Source of the DNA: Glandiceps talaboti
Lineage: Eukaryota; Hemichordata; Enteropneusta; Spengelidae
Direction: 5' to 3'
NCBI RefSeq assembly: GCF_964340395.1
Contig: NC_135564.1
Span: forward strand, 6,401,361 to 6,465,360
Length of the DNA stretch: 64,000 nt
Position numbers and translations under genes: made by a program. Numbering within the stretch: position 1 is the stretch's first letter; the number at the start of each line of letters is the position of its first letter. Of the stretch, positions 63,450 to 64,000 are shown piece by piece. The notes under the pieces were generated by a model, which worked only from the letters and a program-made list of their open reading frames with translations, was not told where the DNA came from and searched no databases.

Positions 63450-64000
63450 CGTTCATGTGAGGTGGAAGCCATTTTTCTCGATTCATTTGTTTGCGGTCTT
63501 TTCTCCACATGCCATTGCAGGGTGGCACAGTTGACCTTTAACCGACCTTTCCATACAAGGGTCGGACAAAGGTTCGTTTGTGTCAACTTTGTTAGTAGAA
63601 TAGCCATGATAAATGCCATGCCCCGAAAGTACCAAATAACGAATTTGAAATACAAAAAACAACCATTCAAAACAAAACAAAAAACAGTTAAGTTTTGTCA
63701 AATTAAAAAGAAATACCACAGATTTCTCAAGTTAGGCTTATTAAAAGCACTAAATAATGAGAGATGTACATCTCTACTGATTGAGATTAATTTAAAACTG
63801 AAACAAGACATATGCTGTCTGGCCAACTCAGAATACAAATATTTGAAAAGGTACAGATAACGCGGTGCTATAAATCAAACCAAATTGCAGAGTTTACAGT
63901 TTTTTGAGATGTGTACAGATCATACTTTAAGGTTGTCATGACAACATACTGTGTGAATTAGGGAACTACCATCAGCATGTTGGCCTATTCCATCGTTAAC
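63450..64000. other. 5' flank of the SDR gene
   Basis: Should contain the SDR promoter; no TATA box is obvious. The 132-codon plus-strand frame at 63462-63860 is Lys/Leu-rich and matches nothing I know. Confidence 0.4.

Noticed and set aside
63462-63860. 132-codon plus-strand frame next to the SDR start
   Set aside because: Lies antisense to the SDR promoter region, Lys-rich from A-rich DNA, with no recognised homologue.

Overview
This is nuclear DNA of an animal, most likely a marine bilaterian invertebrate; I cannot fix the phylum. Reasons: coding exons are short and bounded by GT/AG splice sites with consistent phase, the recognised families (CELF, CDC42SE, a formin N-terminal domain, a DED-NACHT receptor) are metazoan, base composition is AT-rich, and simple repeats, minisatellites and foldback elements are everywhere. 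The only RNA gene seen is one tRNA-Ala(CGC).

Layout. 1-2900: 5' end of a CELF3-6-type RNA-binding protein on the minus strand (first coding exon; the rest lies left of the window). 2901-10461: non-coding, with CRE sites, a small insertion flanked by a 10-bp duplication, and microsatellites. 10462-17240: a plus-strand innate-immune-type NLR: a decayed His/Gln-rich exon, then three intact exons encoding DED-NACHT-C-terminal region (1022 aa), with a foldback element in its second intron and a candidate poly(A) signal near 17234. 17240-50100: a CDC42 small effector (CDC42SE) gene on the minus strand. Its three coding exons (30223-30167, 27141-27037, 25666-25559) are so short that they are easily missed; a candidate TATA-bearing first exon lies near 50070-49951. 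The rest of this 33-kb stretch is tandem arrays and foldback elements. 50100-54180: foldback elements with terminal inverted repeats, the tRNA and a 47-bp minisatellite. 54184-58729: a plus-strand gene with formin GBD/FH3 (diaphanous-inhibitory) exons closest to INF2, but no FH1 or FH2 exon follows in the window. 58730-62579: a near-perfect 225-bp palindrome with a 9-bp target duplication and some CpG-rich candidate exons. 62580-63449: an intronless short-chain dehydrogenase/reductase on the minus strand.

The genes do not form an operon or a pathway. CDC42SE and the formin-like protein belong to families that act around Rho-GTPase and actin signalling, but their proximity may be chance. The most unusual observations are: (1) two CDC42SE coding exons lie at the edge of minisatellite arrays whose units contain copies of the exon 3' end plus its 5' splice site; (2) three successive formin-like introns have a microsatellite within about 6 to 40 bp of the 5' splice site; (3) the formin-like gene appears to be a stand-alone DID; (4) there are about ten independent foldback or inverted-repeat elements, two with clean 9-10 bp target-site duplications.
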